A stretch of 64,000 bases of DNA from Breviolum minutum Mf 1.05b.01. Its lineage: Eukaryota > Sar > Dinophyceae > Suessiales > Symbiodiniaceae. The notes under the pieces are model-generated. The model was not told the DNA's origin. It searched no databases and saw only the letters and a program-made list of their open reading frames with translations. Positions 51,298 to 62,848 of the stretch are shown here, in pieces. Position numbers and translations under genes: made by a program. Location: assembly GCA_000507305.1 (NCBI GenBank), contig DF240102.1, positions 124,001 to 188,000 of the forward strand. Direction: 5' to 3'. Position 1 is the first letter of the stretch; the number at the start of each line of letters is the position of its first letter.

Positions 51298-51569
51298 ACC
51301 ATAAATCAGGGAGAAAGAACGGGGTGAAGGCAGTGCCAAGGTATGATAATATTTGGGTGTTTTCCCTTGTTGTACATTGGTTGCCCTTGTAGAAGCTTAT
51401 TTTTGAGGATTCATTCAAAAGAAACAAAATTCACTGGCATAGTTTTCTGGCAATGTTGCGGAATTTGGCACCCATTTGACGATTCAACCATTGTGAAGCG
51501 TCACAACTTCTTTTTTCCCCCAAAATATTGCATGTTGATTTTTACAATCCTCAAAAAGAACTTCCTATG

Positions 51570-51669
51570 CCCCATAGGATCCATGGGACTGGCATATTGA
51601 CCTACATTTACCACAAACTTAAGCCATTCATGTAGGTAGATAGACCGTTCGTCCCATGGATCCTATGGG
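51570..51669. mobile_element. Foldback element, family A
   Basis: CCCATAGGATCCATGGGACT and CGTCCCATGGATCCTATGGG. Arms almost perfect over 20 bp. Confidence 0.85.
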
Positions 51670-52870
51670 CATCTTACCCCGATTACCTGCTAAGATTCTT
51701 GGCCTTTGCACAAGATCTCGTGCCCACGTAGACGGTCAATTTCATGTAAACCTCAGGTTTTTTGTGTTTTTTGTTGATACAAACTATAGGAAGTGGTGGG
51801 TTGCATTTGTTTTTGTTGATTTGTTGACCCCTATTTGAGGAAATGATTCCCCATTTGATTCATATGTTTTCGAAATGGGTTGGTTCATCCACCAACTAGT
51901 ATACAGGACACATGGATGGTATTGATAGTTTCGACCACTCAGACCTTGTGCTGCAGACAGGCAACTGTGTGAACATTGATGATTTGCTCTTCTTGGAGAA
52001 GGAACCGGCATGATTTTGGTTTGCCTTGGGGTCCTTTTTGTTTGGGTGTTTGCTATTCCTCACTCAGCCAATGGCATGCCAATGGCTAACCTTTAAGCTT
52101 TTGGGGAGAAAATATTTAAAAGGGAAAATATGTTTGTTTCATGGTCCTCGGGCTGAGATTTTATACTTTGATCAACTTGCAATTTCATAGTTCATAGTGG
52201 ACGCCCAGTGGACGCCCCCCTCACAAGAATATCCTGGCCATTAATTCCCTTCAACTCATACATCTCTACTTAAGGCATCTAATCATATTGTCAGAGACTG
52301 ATGGCAGTGGCCTTCATCACCTCCGAAAAGCGTAGTATTTAGATTCTATGAAAAACCATTCTCCATTTCGGCGAGCCAGGATCCCTATTAAGTTGTCCAT
52401 GGAACTTAGTAACTTGATAGTATGGTAAATCACCATTTTTCACCACCATTTGGGGAATATTTTTCCAAATACCTTATATTATAAGCAAATCTAAGGAGTG
52501 TCAAGTTGTAACCTTGGGGGGCTAACAACCCCCATGTTTGAGGGATTGGGTGACATCCCAGTAAGGACATTCTCATCATACCAGCCTTGAACATGAGGGC
52601 CGGCAGCCGAAGCGGACTCACAACAATCAAGCGGCCACAACCCCCCGGGATATACAGTGTTTTTAGATTTAAACGGGTTAACTGGTGTTACATCATATTT
52701 TTTTAACTGCGGAAACGCTCTTTCTCAAGGCTTGTTGAATAGAGATTTTTGTGGACTCTTTCTGTCTGGCCACCGCAAGCTGACAGCTCTCAAATCTGCA
52801 TTTTACATGCGAATGGAGGGGCACCCCCCAATGCCACCCCCACAGTGTACAACATTTGGAATGTTTGCAG

Positions 52871-53008
52871 GCCTTTAATGAAACCCACAGCCGTCTTCAC
52901 GGAGTGGACTGGAGCAATGAGCTGCGCAAGGACGAGTTGCAAGGCTCCATCACAGACAAGCAACCCACTATCGGAAATGGCAAGTGCATTCCTGGTGGCC
53001 TACTCTAA
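52871..53008 (+). CDS. Exon-like island, unknown
   Basis: It follows GTTTGCAG (AG 52869-52870). Frame 2 reads AFNETHSRLHGVDWSNELRK then DELQGSITDKQPTIGNGKCI PGGLL and TAA 53006. The preceding 100 nt (LFLSGHRKLTALKSAFYMRM) is also coding-like in another frame and may be the previous exon. ORF 52749-53051 in a third frame is Ser/Thr/Pro-rich and less likely. Confidence 0.48.
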   Translation, partial: AFNETHSRLHGVDWSNELRKDELQGSITDKQPTIGNGKCIPGGLL

Positions 53009-53226
53009 ACTGCGAGCGGAGACTTCAAACACGTCATTGTTTTGTGTATAGTTCTTTCAGCTATCAAGCAATTGCTTATCTTTGGTGTGGCTCTATATTT
53101 TGGGATTTTGTGGCCTACACGATGAAGCGCATTTTCGAGAAGTCTTGGAAAATGGATGAACAAGGCACACTATGTTGATTCAATCCGCCCTTGTAATTTG
53201 TTCCCCCATCTTCCAATGGTGACTGA

Positions 53227-53415
53227 GTCGAAACTGAAGCTCCAGAAGGCCATTTTTCCATGATGAGCCTTGTGGACGTCAAGCAATGGGCTCCAACACC
53301 TCATCGCTGATCTCAACTGGTACCTCACCATGCGGACAGTGTAACACATGTGAGAGTTGAGCAGAAGGTCCATGAAAGGGGTTTCCTTTGCGTAAGCCTT
53401 TGGGTATGCAAATAA
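53227..53415 (+). pseudogene. Coding-like frame with one in-frame TGA
   Basis: Frame 1 reads VETEAPEGHFSMMSLVDVKQ WAPTPHR, then TGA 53308, then SVTHVRVEQKVHERGFLCVS to TAA 53413. Both sides have coding composition in the same frame. Confidence 0.35.
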
Positions 53416-53419
53416 GAGT

Positions 53420-53890
53420 CTCGGCTAAAACTTTTTTCTGGCTAAAGTTTTGGCGAAAGTTCATGTACACAGTACACATGTCTAAATTGCATTGTAGATA
53501 TTTGTAAATTAGTTTTTATTATGTATATATGTATCATTTTGTAAAGACTATTGGGGGATTTTTCGCCAAAGTTTGGTGAAAATTTTGCTAAAGCCTTGGC
53601 GAAAGACGACCTTCATTTGAAGGCTAGGTGGCCTAAACTGTGGACTTGTTGTGTCAGAACTGACCGATGAAGGTGAGCAAGGACCAACATCTTAAAGCAG
53701 AACGAAATGTTTAAGTGCAGCTGCCGCAGAATGAAGTGTGACGAGGGATCAGACGCCTGGAGCAATTTGAGGATATCACACATCCACGTTTTTCTTTAAA
53801 AACTTCGCCAACATGTACCGCGAAAGAAAAACATGGAGTTCGCGAAAGTTCGGCGAAAGAATTTTTTTTTGGCGAAGATGACGTTTTCCA
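53420..53890. repeat. Recurring GGCGAAAG/CTTTCGCC motif region
   Basis: Variants of TTTTGGCGAAAGTT, TTTCGCCAAAGTTT, CTTGGCGAAAG, GTTCGCGAAAGTTCGGCGAA and TTGGCGAAGATG occur in both orientations over about 470 bp. No tandem period and no coding frame. Confidence 0.55.
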
Positions 53891-54005
53891 GATGAAGGAA
53901 TTTAGAACAACCTTCATGTAACACGGTCGACCCAACCCACCATTTCACTATTCCCTGGAAGTTGGACAGTTCGCCTCTACAAAGGTACCATCCCCAAAAA
54001 CCAAG

Positions 54006-54101
54006 CTAGACGGTGGTTTCATTTTTTTAATTTTCACCCCTATCTGGAGAAGATTTCCACTTTGACTGATATTTTTGAGATGGGTTGAAACCACCAACCA
54101 G
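54006..54101. mobile_element. Foldback element, family B
   Basis: CTAGACGGTGGTTTCATTTT and GGGTTGAAACCACCAACCAG. 96 bp. Confidence 0.8.
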
Positions 54102-54704
54102 CAAGCCATTTCTAAGCGTATCCATGGGAGGTAAGTCCAAGAATCCATGAACGGCCAGCCCAGCCGTGGAGGACCAGGAGAAGCGACAGCGCATCGTTCT
54201 GGAATTGCAACGCATCCGAGACTTTGGTGTTCAGGTGGGCTGTTGGATGGCATCGTATTGGGTGGTGGATTTTTTTCAAAATTTTTTGGGAAATTTCATG
54301 CTTGCCTACCTGGGGAAATTATCAATTTTTTGAGTTTTGGATTTTTGGAATGTTCACCCCTACCTACCTATTTTTGGATTTTTGTTTTGAATTTTCACCC
54401 CGAAAATGGGGGAAATGATCCATTTTGTCTAGGTTTTTTGGAATTTTCATCCCGGGAAATGATGGGACCCATTTTGACGATCATATTTTTTCAGATGGGT
54501 CGGTTGAAACCACCAGCTAGCCTGCGTATTGGTTGCAAAAACCACTTTCGGCCATAACTATCTAGGCAAATTATAACGACCAACCCGCTGAGGAAGTAGC
54601 TCCTACTTTGCCCAGATAATCATGAAAATGTGAAATGAACCTAATCTTGGATTTGTTTTCTTGGGTGATTTTTTTTTCTTCAGCTAATGGTTACAGTACT
54701 GTAA

Positions 54705-54830
54705 TTGGTGGTTTGGGGCCCGGTGGTTTTGGATTCCGATTGGATCCCCAAAAATGAAAAGGATTGGGATTCTTAGGGGCACCCGATTCTAATCCCCGAG
54801 CCACCAACCCAAAGCACCAATTTACCAATT
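54705..54830. mobile_element. Foldback element, family F
   Basis: AATTGGTGGTTTGGGGCCCG at the left and CCAACCCAAAGCACCAATTT at the right, with central GGGATTCTTAGGGGCACCC. Confidence 0.7.
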
Positions 54831-54837
54831 GCTTGAT

Positions 54838-54990
54838 TGTTACCATGTTACATCACCAGTTATAAGTAAGGTTATAACTCCACCACAAAGGGTTTTTTTT
54901 TGCAACCCCAGTTGCATCCACTTAACCATTTATAATGCCATTTATAGGGGTGAAATCACTCCATTTTGGACTGGATCCTGGGCCCACCTT
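54838..54990. mobile_element. Element, family H
   Basis: CCAGTTATAAGTAAGGTTAT at the left and TGGACTGGATCCTGGGCCCA at the right. It follows a family F copy almost directly. Confidence 0.5.
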
Positions 54991-55426
54991 GTGCTCTACA
55001 ACTATTTTCGGCTCGCCCCTGAAAATCAGCCAAATCCTAGAAAAGAAAGGATCGTGAATTTTGCGACCATCATTTTTTCAGGGGCGATGTGTTAGTGTTT
55101 TAGGGAATATAGTGGTTTATAATCCCCCCCAGAATACACTCTCTGAAAAACATACCAAATCGCCCCGGAAAATAAGCCTTCCCAAAAAGAAAGGATCATC
55201 TTCCAACCATTTATTTTCAGGGTCGATTTGTTTTTTTTTTAGCGAGGTGTAAATACCTGCCTGGGTGGTGGTTCCAAATATTTTTTGTTGTCACCCGGAA
55301 CCTTGGGGAAGATTTCCATTTTGACGAGCATTGTTTAGTTGGTGATTTTTAGTTCGAGTTTTGTTTTTTTGACTAAATCAATGAAGAAGAATTTGAAAGA
55401 CAATTAATACCGCCAATATAATTTGC

Positions 55427-55573
55427 AGTGCGACAATGCGAAGACGACACTACACGTTGCCTCAGGTTTCCTTCCAAGCAACTATTCACATGATGGGCGC
55501 AATTGCGCCGGATACACCTATGACATATGTGATACATTTGATGCACGTACATTTTTCCTTTGATGATCCATGA
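55427..55573 (+). CDS. Short ATG ORF/exon after acceptor, unknown
   Basis: It starts after AATTTGCAG. ATG 55436 opens frame 2, reading MRRRHYTLPQVSFQATIHMM then GAIAPDTPMTYVIHLMHVHF SFDDP to TGA 55571. His/Met-rich but balanced. It could be an internal exon rather than a complete peptide. Confidence 0.42.
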   Translation, partial: SATMRRRHYTLPQVSFQATIHMMGAIAPDTPMTYVIHLMHVHFSFDDP

Positions 55574-56591
55574 TGCCTTTCCTTCAGCATTTACATACGA
55601 CGTACATAGAACAAGAAAAACAGATTTAGATGCAGAAACTGTGCAAGGTTTACCAGGTGATTCTGCTGGTGCCCTTTTTTAGGATGGCTAAGCGACACGT
55701 GACCCCGAACTCAAAGGTTAAGTAAGTGACCTCCAACTAAGAAGTGATAAAAAGGTCACGGCTTGAATCGCCTGGTAGATGTTTCGTTTTTTTTAGTTGT
55801 TTCCTTGTTTGATATCCCATTTCTCCACCAATCCACAACAGCGAGCATGCGCAGTGATGTTGTTTGTTTTTTCAGCAACCAGGCTGGCCCAGGTCCTCTT
55901 CCCAATGAAGGGCAACGACTGCTTTTTAGGTGCTATCGGTTTTGGGATATGATTTATTAGGTAAAAGACAATCAGGGATTTATATGATTGCTCGATTTTT
56001 TGGGGGGGTTGTGTGCGTGAGTGTTTTCTTGCTGGTGTTTTGATATAATTGGTACACCCTTTTTTGCTGCGTAGGAAGGTAAAATTATTGATGAACATTT
56101 ACCATACCCATCTTTTTCAAACGGCAGGATTTTCCATTCCAAAAGTCACAATACGAAAGGGGGCCAAAGTAGCCCTATCTAAAGCCATCATGTTCACAAC
56201 ATGCATCTAGCCAGATGATATACACCCCTGAAAATTAACATGTTGAAGCCAAACATCACCGGATTAAAAAGGGAAAATCATTTGAACCAGATCTCCATTT
56301 TGGGGTTCCATCTGAATTTTCCAAGGTGTAAAAAAGTAACATTACTAGTGACGTCATCCAAAGAGGTTGTTTTAGGATGGGTGAACCCTCTTCCTTTCAA
56401 GGGCATCCATGTTAGTAATAACAAGGCCATAAGGGCCAAAATCAACCAATACATGAGAGACTGTGTGCTGAGGACCAAACTCTAGATGCGTTGGAGCATA
56501 CATTTAAGCCAGGGGCCCCCTAGTTGTAAATGAGATATACTCCCAGTAAACCCTATGTAACCCTGGTTGTAACACGGTTTTTTTTTCCCAG

Positions 56592-56740
56592 CACTTTGAA
56601 CCCGAGCAAAACCACCTCGGCTTCGATTTTCACCATGGCTTGATCGCTGCTGAGCAAGCTGAGCGATCCGCGTTCCATGGTTCGAGCTGGAGGCAAAGAA
56701 ATTCATGTAGCAGCTCAGCTGTGAAAACGTCGTTTTTTCA
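56592..56740 (+). CDS. Exon-like island after strong acceptor, unknown
   Basis: TTTTTTTTCCCAG precedes it. Frame 0 reads HFEPEQNHLGFDFHHGLIAA then EQAERSAFHGSSWRQRNSCS. The frame runs on into the family J hairpin starting at 56746, so the exon must end before that. An antisense ORF (56482-56706) overlaps. Confidence 0.48.
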
Positions 56741-56745
56741 ATCCA

Positions 56746-56906
56746 TAGCTGTTTCTGTGGTTCCCTGAAAAAGGTGGTGTTCGGTAGGAAATATAATCAC
56801 TATAAAAACCACCCAATTGGTAGCATATACCACTTATAGTCCTTGCCAATTGGGGGATTACAGCATATCACCTACCACCTTTTGAAGGGAACCAGGTCCA
56901 CAGCTA
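56746..56906. mobile_element. Foldback element, family J
   Basis: TAGCTGTTTCTGTGGTTCCC and GGGAACCAGGTCCACAGCTA, with inner CCAATTGG...CCAATTGGGGGATTA as in 21921-22073. Confidence 0.78.
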
Positions 56907-58522
56907 TATTGAGGGGAAGGGGTCCCTTGGGATTCGGTCCCATTCCATGTTTGATGGAATTGAGCGATAAGAAAACACTACTACCCACTTATGTGGGGAT
57001 TAAAATAAACCGTTATAAGGACCAGGATCCCTATTAAACAACCAATGTAATGGAAAGTAAGGCCGGGTTTTTGTTGGTGGCTCAAATGTGTCCATCGGCA
57101 TTTACCGAAATTTGACATACCCAAATGCTCCATGTATGGATAATTTGCTTACATTGGGTCAACAACGGCCGCATTGATAGAGAATTGTAGTAGATCTTGC
57201 CTACATGAAGCATATTTGGCTTCAAATATGGCGTCATTTTAGGTATCTCTCCATGCTAATTTTCAGGGTGGTATTGCGGATCTATGGGCATGGCATATTT
57301 ACCCATCCATGAATGGTTGATGTTTCTGGTATTTGGGTAATAGTCCCATGGATCCGTCATGGGCATCTTTTAGGTGGTGGTTTGTGAAAGAATGCTTTGG
57401 GTGTTTTTTACCCGGAATGCTTGGGGTTAGATATGATTTCAACTCTGACTAACCAGCATAGTTTTTTGATGCTAGTTGCAAGAACTACACGACCCAACTA
57501 AAGCCCACCCCTGAAAAATAGGCCCGGAGCCTATAGGAAAGATGGAAATAAGATGGAAAGGATCGTCTCCAACCACACAACACACACACGCGCGGCAGGT
57601 GCTTTCAAAACCTGGGATGGCTATTCTTCAAAATAATCCACTGTCAGTTATGTACCCTTTGGTGAACTAACGTGGCAATTGACATTTCCCCATTTTCAGT
57701 AGGAGATACATTTTCAAAGGGTCCATGTTGTGTTGCCATGTTAGTTTACTAGAGGGTATTACACTTGTATTTGTTGAAGGCATTTTTACTTTGCACCACA
57801 GTAAATCACCATTAAACCACCATTTGGGAGAACCGTTTGGCCACTTTTTCCAAGCATCTTAAGCAAGCAAATCTAAGTATGGAAGTCATCATCAAACATC
57901 AATCACGAAATCACCAATTGAGATTGGAAGTCATCCGGAAGTCAACCACACCTTGCCATACATACTTCATATTTGGAAGTCATCACCAATAAATCACCAA
58001 TTGAAATGTAGAAAGGTATATTTGGATCATTTTTGTTGTTAACCACCTCAAATTTGCAGATTCTTAATGAACAGGTACACTTGCCTGTTATATTCTACGT
58101 GCTGGTGACCTGTTTTTGGGATCGTGAGTGCATTTCCTGTTGCCATGAGGGGATCATCAAGGTCATGACTTGAATGACTGGGTGGAAAATGCTCCATTTA
58201 CACCACTGAAATGGAAACTATGGAGGACTACCAACAAAACACATACCCTCTGGTAAACTAACATTTCAATGAAAAATGGACCTTGTGAATATATGTTCCC
58301 TGTTGAAAAATATGTTTCTTCCAGCAACACCCCCGATGTTTTTTCCAGCAAAAGTTCCTGAAAAATGATGCGATTGGAGCCGACGAGCCTCTCCTTTTGG
58401 TGGGATGTACCCCCCCACCCAAAGGTACCCCCTCCCAGAAATAAGGCCTTATTTAGAGCTTGTTAACCATTGCTTGGTTTCCCTTATTCAGTTTGACGAA
58501 TCAATGTTTTTCAATTGGATTG

Positions 58523-58625
58523 CTAGGTGGTGGCAACTCAAATATTTCTTATTTTCATCCCGGATCCCTGGGGAAATGATCCAATTTGACTCATATTTTT
58601 CCAAGGGGTTGAAACCACCAACCAG
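58523..58625. mobile_element. Foldback element, family B
   Basis: CTAGGTGGTGGCAACTCAAA and GGTTGAAACCACCAACCAG. Confidence 0.75.
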
Positions 58626-58823
58626 ATTGGGTGATTGGGAAATACCTATACCAACGTATTGAAGACGGCTAAGAGTCAGGTGCTCACCATGATGTAAGCA
58701 TTAGGGAGATTTGGCATACATGGGAATCTCAAAACTCACCAAACACCAGAAATAGTAGTTTAAACAGATTTAGAAAGGCTTTACTAAGTGACATGTTGAT
58801 GAATAACCCTTCAAAAAGGCATT

Positions 58824-59084
58824 ATGTTTGCAAGGGGTAGTTTGGACAGGGGCGGTCAGGAGGGCCATGATTTAATCATCATTACCTCGGTTTCAATCAA
58901 ACGTTTCGCTCAGGTACACGATATTTGTTGCCTAGCTGCATTACACGACCTGTGTTTCTGTGGAACAAGTGCTGACTTGCCCAACTTTTTTCATATCCAG
59001 AAAGACCAGGTGGGGGTAACAGTCAACAACAGGAACAGTCAACACCAGGACTTGGATTTGTTTCGGGTGAATGTTTCTTTTGTA
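58824..59084 (+). CDS. Exon-like ORF, unknown
   Basis: An 87-codon frame. The middle (SIKRFAQVHDICCLAALHDL, CFCGTSADLPNFFHIQKDQV) is protein-like and Cys-rich; the ends are doubtful. Confidence 0.33.
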
Positions 59085-59333
59085 TGATGGGATTCATCAC
59101 AATAAGACCCACCATTTGGGAGAAAACTGCTTTTACTTTTTGAAAGCTCATCCAACAAGCAAATCTCAGAGGATTATGCATATTCGTTTTGTACTAGGGG
59201 ATCCTTATCATATATGTTGATTTAAGCCATTGTCACTTGGAGGGGAGCATCCCAATATAATATATATTTATTTATATTTACAGTACAGACATAGTATGAT
59301 ACGCATTATCATCGGATTTCCTAAAACAAAAGG

Positions 59334-59534
59334 TTGGATGACCATCCCCCCGGCGTATTTCAGGACTTGGAGAAGAACAAAACAAGTTTTATGTATGTGG
59401 ATGGCGAAGAAAATGTTCTGCAGGTTGTCAAATGGAAAAGGCGGGAAATGTTGGGGGAGGTGCCCAAAAAATTGTACCACCATGTACTGCCCCTACATAT
59501 CTGGGCTAGCCACCTCAGTCGAGGTCCGCCTTAA
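59334..59534 (+). CDS. Exon-like ORF, unknown (66 codons)
   Basis: Frame 0 reads DDHPPGVFQDLEKNKTSFMY, VDGEENVLQVVKWKRREMLG and EVPKKLYHHVLPLHIWASHL to TAA. Balanced, charged and convincing. A second frame over the same DNA (59230-59562) is Met/Cys-rich and weaker. Confidence 0.48.
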   Translation: MDDHPPGVFQDLEKNKTSFMYVDGEENVLQVVKWKRREMLGEVPKKLYHHVLPLHIWASHLSRGPP

Positions 59535-60465
59535 ATCCCCCCAAAGGATGTTTTTTTCGTAATTTGTCCAGGTATATTACTGTTATATGCAGCCCATGGG
59601 GAATATATTATTCAGGGAACCAGCTGCGATTGGGTACTCTCCAAAAGGTACAAGGTGGGTCCCGTCAGCAGGTTACAAGGTAAGGTTATACCTTCATTGA
59701 TAGGGGTTAGAACCCTAGTTATCCATGTGTTTTTGGCCATTTACACTACAATGGAACCTAAATATATCCTAAAAATCACCACATTTGGAATCCGGAAAAT
59801 GATCTTCCAACCCCAAACCTCCAGGGAATTATGGAACCCAGCCGTGAAAAAATTCTCAGGGAACCGTGCTCTCACTCCATTTATAACTGACTTTTGCAGG
59901 GGGGGGGCCACCTTGGTGTTTCTCCACATGTTCTTCCGTTGAGGTTATCATCCCTTTGGTCCTTCGGTGGCCTCATCAGCCCAGTACTTGGATGTCTATA
60001 TGCCACCAGAGGCGGCAGCCGGTCACCGGCTGGTTCATGAAGCTTTGGGGAATGGAAGGTTCAAACAAAAACAAGATGGAAATTAAGGATACAGTAACAA
60101 AGGTTGTAGATAATCTTATGATCTTATGACTAAGGTTTGCTACTGGATGACCTCTTACTAGATCTTAGGACCTTATGACCTTTTGAGTTTAGTGAGATTC
60201 TTGATGTAAGCCACCAAAAGTTAGACTCTGCAGCAAGGTGTCATAAGTCTTGCAGACACCAGACTTACGCTTGATTGTTCAGACACCCGGCGATCACCAG
60301 TTGATAGTTGATATGGTAAATATCTCATTATTTAGAGGGTTTCATATGTCTCACGTGTTTTGCTGTGTTTTTTTATATGTTTTCTATCACCTGTAGTTTA
60401 GCCCCAAGAGAGTTTTACATGTGAGGCCTAAAATCGCTATTTTTGTTCAATATCCATATGCTCCC

Positions 60466-60556
60466 TGTAGCGAATATTTCGCTACATGAAAGGTGACAAA
60501 ATGGTTAAATGAAGAAGGGAACATGTATAGGTAAATATTCCCTACATGGAGCATCT
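60466..60556. mobile_element. Foldback element, family A (diverged)
   Basis: ATGCTCCCTGTAGCGAATAT at the left and AATATTCCCTACATGGAGCAT at the right. Confidence 0.65.
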
Positions 60557-60607
60557 GGGATATGTTTCATGGAGTCACGCTTTCCCACGGCCCATCATTT
60601 TTCTAAG

Positions 60608-60726
60608 TGCCGGTTGGGAACTTCCCAAAGAAGGTGGTGAATAGCAATGAATTTCTCCAGAAAATGCCGTTGCTTCAGGTTTTGAAATTTTGTAATTTGC
60701 CGGATTTTTTGGTTCTCATGCCATAA
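60608..60726 (+). CDS. Exon-like island, unknown
   Basis: The acceptor is ATTTTTCTAAG|TG. Frame 1 reads VPVGNFPKKVVNSNEFLQKM then PLLQVLKFCNLPDFLVLMP to TAA 60724. An antisense ORF (60595-60780) overlaps. Confidence 0.45.
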
Positions 60727-61607
60727 ACTTATGGGTATATGTAAACCCCACCCAGGATGCCAGGATGCCCACGATGACATTACATTGTTAGGGATCCGGG
60801 ATGCCTATGGACCTTCACTTCCCACTGTTGTGGGGTACATAGAATGATTTTAATGATTGCAATGAATTGCATGTTTTTGTCAACCAAGAAACTAAACTTG
60901 CTCAAGGTGACAGTCCATCAAAAGGAAAAGGATCCATCAGGAGAGTGTAGATTGTATTACTATATGTTGGGGGATGGCCTGAAATCCGGTTCAGAGTATC
61001 AAAGTCTTTGCATGTTTATCAAGGGAATCCGTTTTTAACCTTCACTGTCCACTGCGAACCAATGTTTAGGCAGGGCCCAAACTCTTGGCACATCTTAGGT
61101 TAGCCTTATTCCTTTAGCCCCTTTGATTTTAGTGGGATTTTACATGTAACCCAATAAAAGTTTCACTTTTAGAAGGGGACCTAAGTATTACCATGAACTA
61201 TAAAGTATTCCTGTACATAGCTGCATATGATTATCAGGTTATATTTGTTCTCCCTTCGGAGGGGCCGAAATACAAACTGCAGATGAACAGATGTTCTTCA
61301 GATTTTTCCTGGGGTATAAGCTTAAGGTTTGATATCAATGATATTTGTTCATTATTCAGTATGCACAGAGAAAGAGGCAAATACCAAAACATCAAACACC
61401 AAAATTAGATTCACATCATTTCTGGTCACTCAAGTTCTGAAATTACCATTTAAGATGAGCGACTTGGACTGACCCCTAAACAAATGTGGCAAAGTTCCGG
61501 AATTTTCGGTTCGGAACCAGTGGTGGAAAAAACCTGTAGGGAAAACTTCCGAATCTAAGGATACCTATAAGATCCATGGGTAAAATTCCCATGATTGATG
61601 CAAAGGG

Positions 61608-61720
61608 CTTGGATTTGTTTTTTTTTGTGAATTTTTACGGATTGCACCATGGGATTCATCACCATTAGGGAAAATCAGTTGGAACTTTTTCCAAGCATCC
61701 AACAAGCAAATCTAAGTGAT
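61608..61720. mobile_element. Element of family M
   Basis: GCTTGGATTTGTTTTTTTTT at the left, CACCATGGGATTCATCACCA inside, and CAAGCAAATCTAAGTGATAC at the right. Confidence 0.6.
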
Positions 61721-61834
61721 ACAAGGGTTAGGTTCAGGATTTTTTGCCATCCAAAAAGCCGACTTCAATGATCACCCGAGGAGTGATCGGAACCCTAAGG
61801 GCATGTGATGATCACACATACCCGGCAACGGTGA

Positions 61835-61984
61835 AATCTTATGCTGCCCAGAAGACGTTGGGTGCCAGAAGTGCCCCGCAAGATGCACGCACCTTGTGTG
61901 ACAGCTGGTAACATTCCCGTGTGTCGGTCATGCATCTTTGCGCATCACGCAAAGACCACATTCTGCCATTGCAGCAAGCTTTAA
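61835..61984 (+). CDS. Cys-rich exon-like island
   Basis: Frame 2 reads LMLPRRRWVPEVPRKMHAPC then VTAGNIPVCRSCIFAHHAKT TFCHCSKL to TAA 61982. CRSC followed by HH and CHC could bind zinc, but this is conjecture. A 99-codon antisense ORF (61839-62138) spans this and the next island and is treated as a shadow. Confidence 0.45.
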   Translation, partial: NLMLPRRRWVPEVPRKMHAPCVTAGNIPVCRSCIFAHHAKTTFCHCSKL

Positions 61985-61994
61985 CCAACATTAA

Positions 61995-62192
61995 CCAACG
62001 ACAAATTGGCAAAAGCTTCTCCCACAGCTGAGGCCGCCAAAGGCAGCAGAATGTCTGGACATGGCAAAAAAGCACTTCAAAAAGAAGGGCTACGGCTTCA
62101 TTCGGCCGAATACGACTGGGCCCGGACAAATATTGCAAGCGCTACTGTCAGCATTGCCTCCGTCGTGGTCCAACCCGGAGGACCTGTGTTGA
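61995..62192 (+). CDS. Exon-like island, unknown
   Basis: Frame 0 reads NWQKLLPQLRPPKAAECLDM, AKKHFKKKGYGFIRPNTTGP and GQILQALLSALPPSWSNPED LC, then TGA 62190. One of the most convincing islands in the window. TTCTCCCACAG|CTGAGG at 62027-62028 is a good internal acceptor, so the exon may begin at 62028. Confidence 0.55.
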   Translation, partial: PTTNWQKLLPQLRPPKAAECLDMAKKHFKKKGYGFIRPNTTGPGQILQALLSALPPSWSNPEDLC

Positions 62193-62486
62193 ACAGCATG
62201 AGTCATTGCAAGTAGCCTTGTGTTACCATTTGGTAAGTTGGATGTGGGAGAAGTTTGCAATAAGGGAACGATTTGTGGAGACTGTTTGTGTGTTTGTGAA
62301 ACCTTAAGCGAATCATGTAATTAGATGTAATTAGAGACATTGGATCACATTGTGTATCATAGGACAGAAAATGGTGTTGGAAGTGAATGCATGTCCATTT
62401 GCATTTTCACGTAGCGACGTAGCTTACGTTGGTTTGTTCGGGTTCGTGGATTCTGTTTTTTTTCTGGGACCCCCCCCCTCTTTCAG

Positions 62487-62560
62487 GGCGGCATGGGGAA
62501 GTGTAGTGATCCGCACCGGTTTTGATGGTGTTTCTATGACCGCAAAAATCTGCCCGCAAG
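62487..62560 (+). CDS. 74-nt internal exon with canonical borders
   Basis: CCCCCCTCTTTCAG|GG on the left and CAAG|GTAAGA on the right. Only one frame is open, reading AAWGSVVIRTGFDGVSMTAK ICPQ. The exon ends one base into a codon. Confidence 0.58.
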
Positions 62561-62674
62561 GTAAGATAAGATTACATTAATATCACGACATTATTCACCC
62601 CAAAAAAAAATCCACCATTCCATATACTACATGATTTTCTTTGTTTGTTTCCATCCGCAACAAAAAATCTGCAG

Positions 62675-62848
62675 CTGCCTGTCGGCAGGCAGACCGTACT
62701 TCGTCATTGCCAGTCCCCTGGTTGGAAAAACGGCCGGATAGAAAAGAACCTCCTACGAGACGAGTGGGAACGAAAAAACTTCATCCAACTATGTTAAAAA
62801 AAAAAGCTCAAAGGGTGCGGATGTTTCCCAGTTATGATCTATATTGAT
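62675..62848 (+). CDS. Candidate terminal exon, frame ambiguous
   Basis: AAATCTGCAG|CTGCC gives an acceptor whose phase fits the preceding 74-nt exon. The joined frame reads ACRQADRTSSLPVPWLEKRP then DRKEPPTRRVGTKKLHPTML to TGA. Another frame over the same DNA (TVLRHCQSPGWKNGRIEKNL, LRDEWERKNFIQLC) is at least as protein-like but does not fit that phase. Confidence 0.4.
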
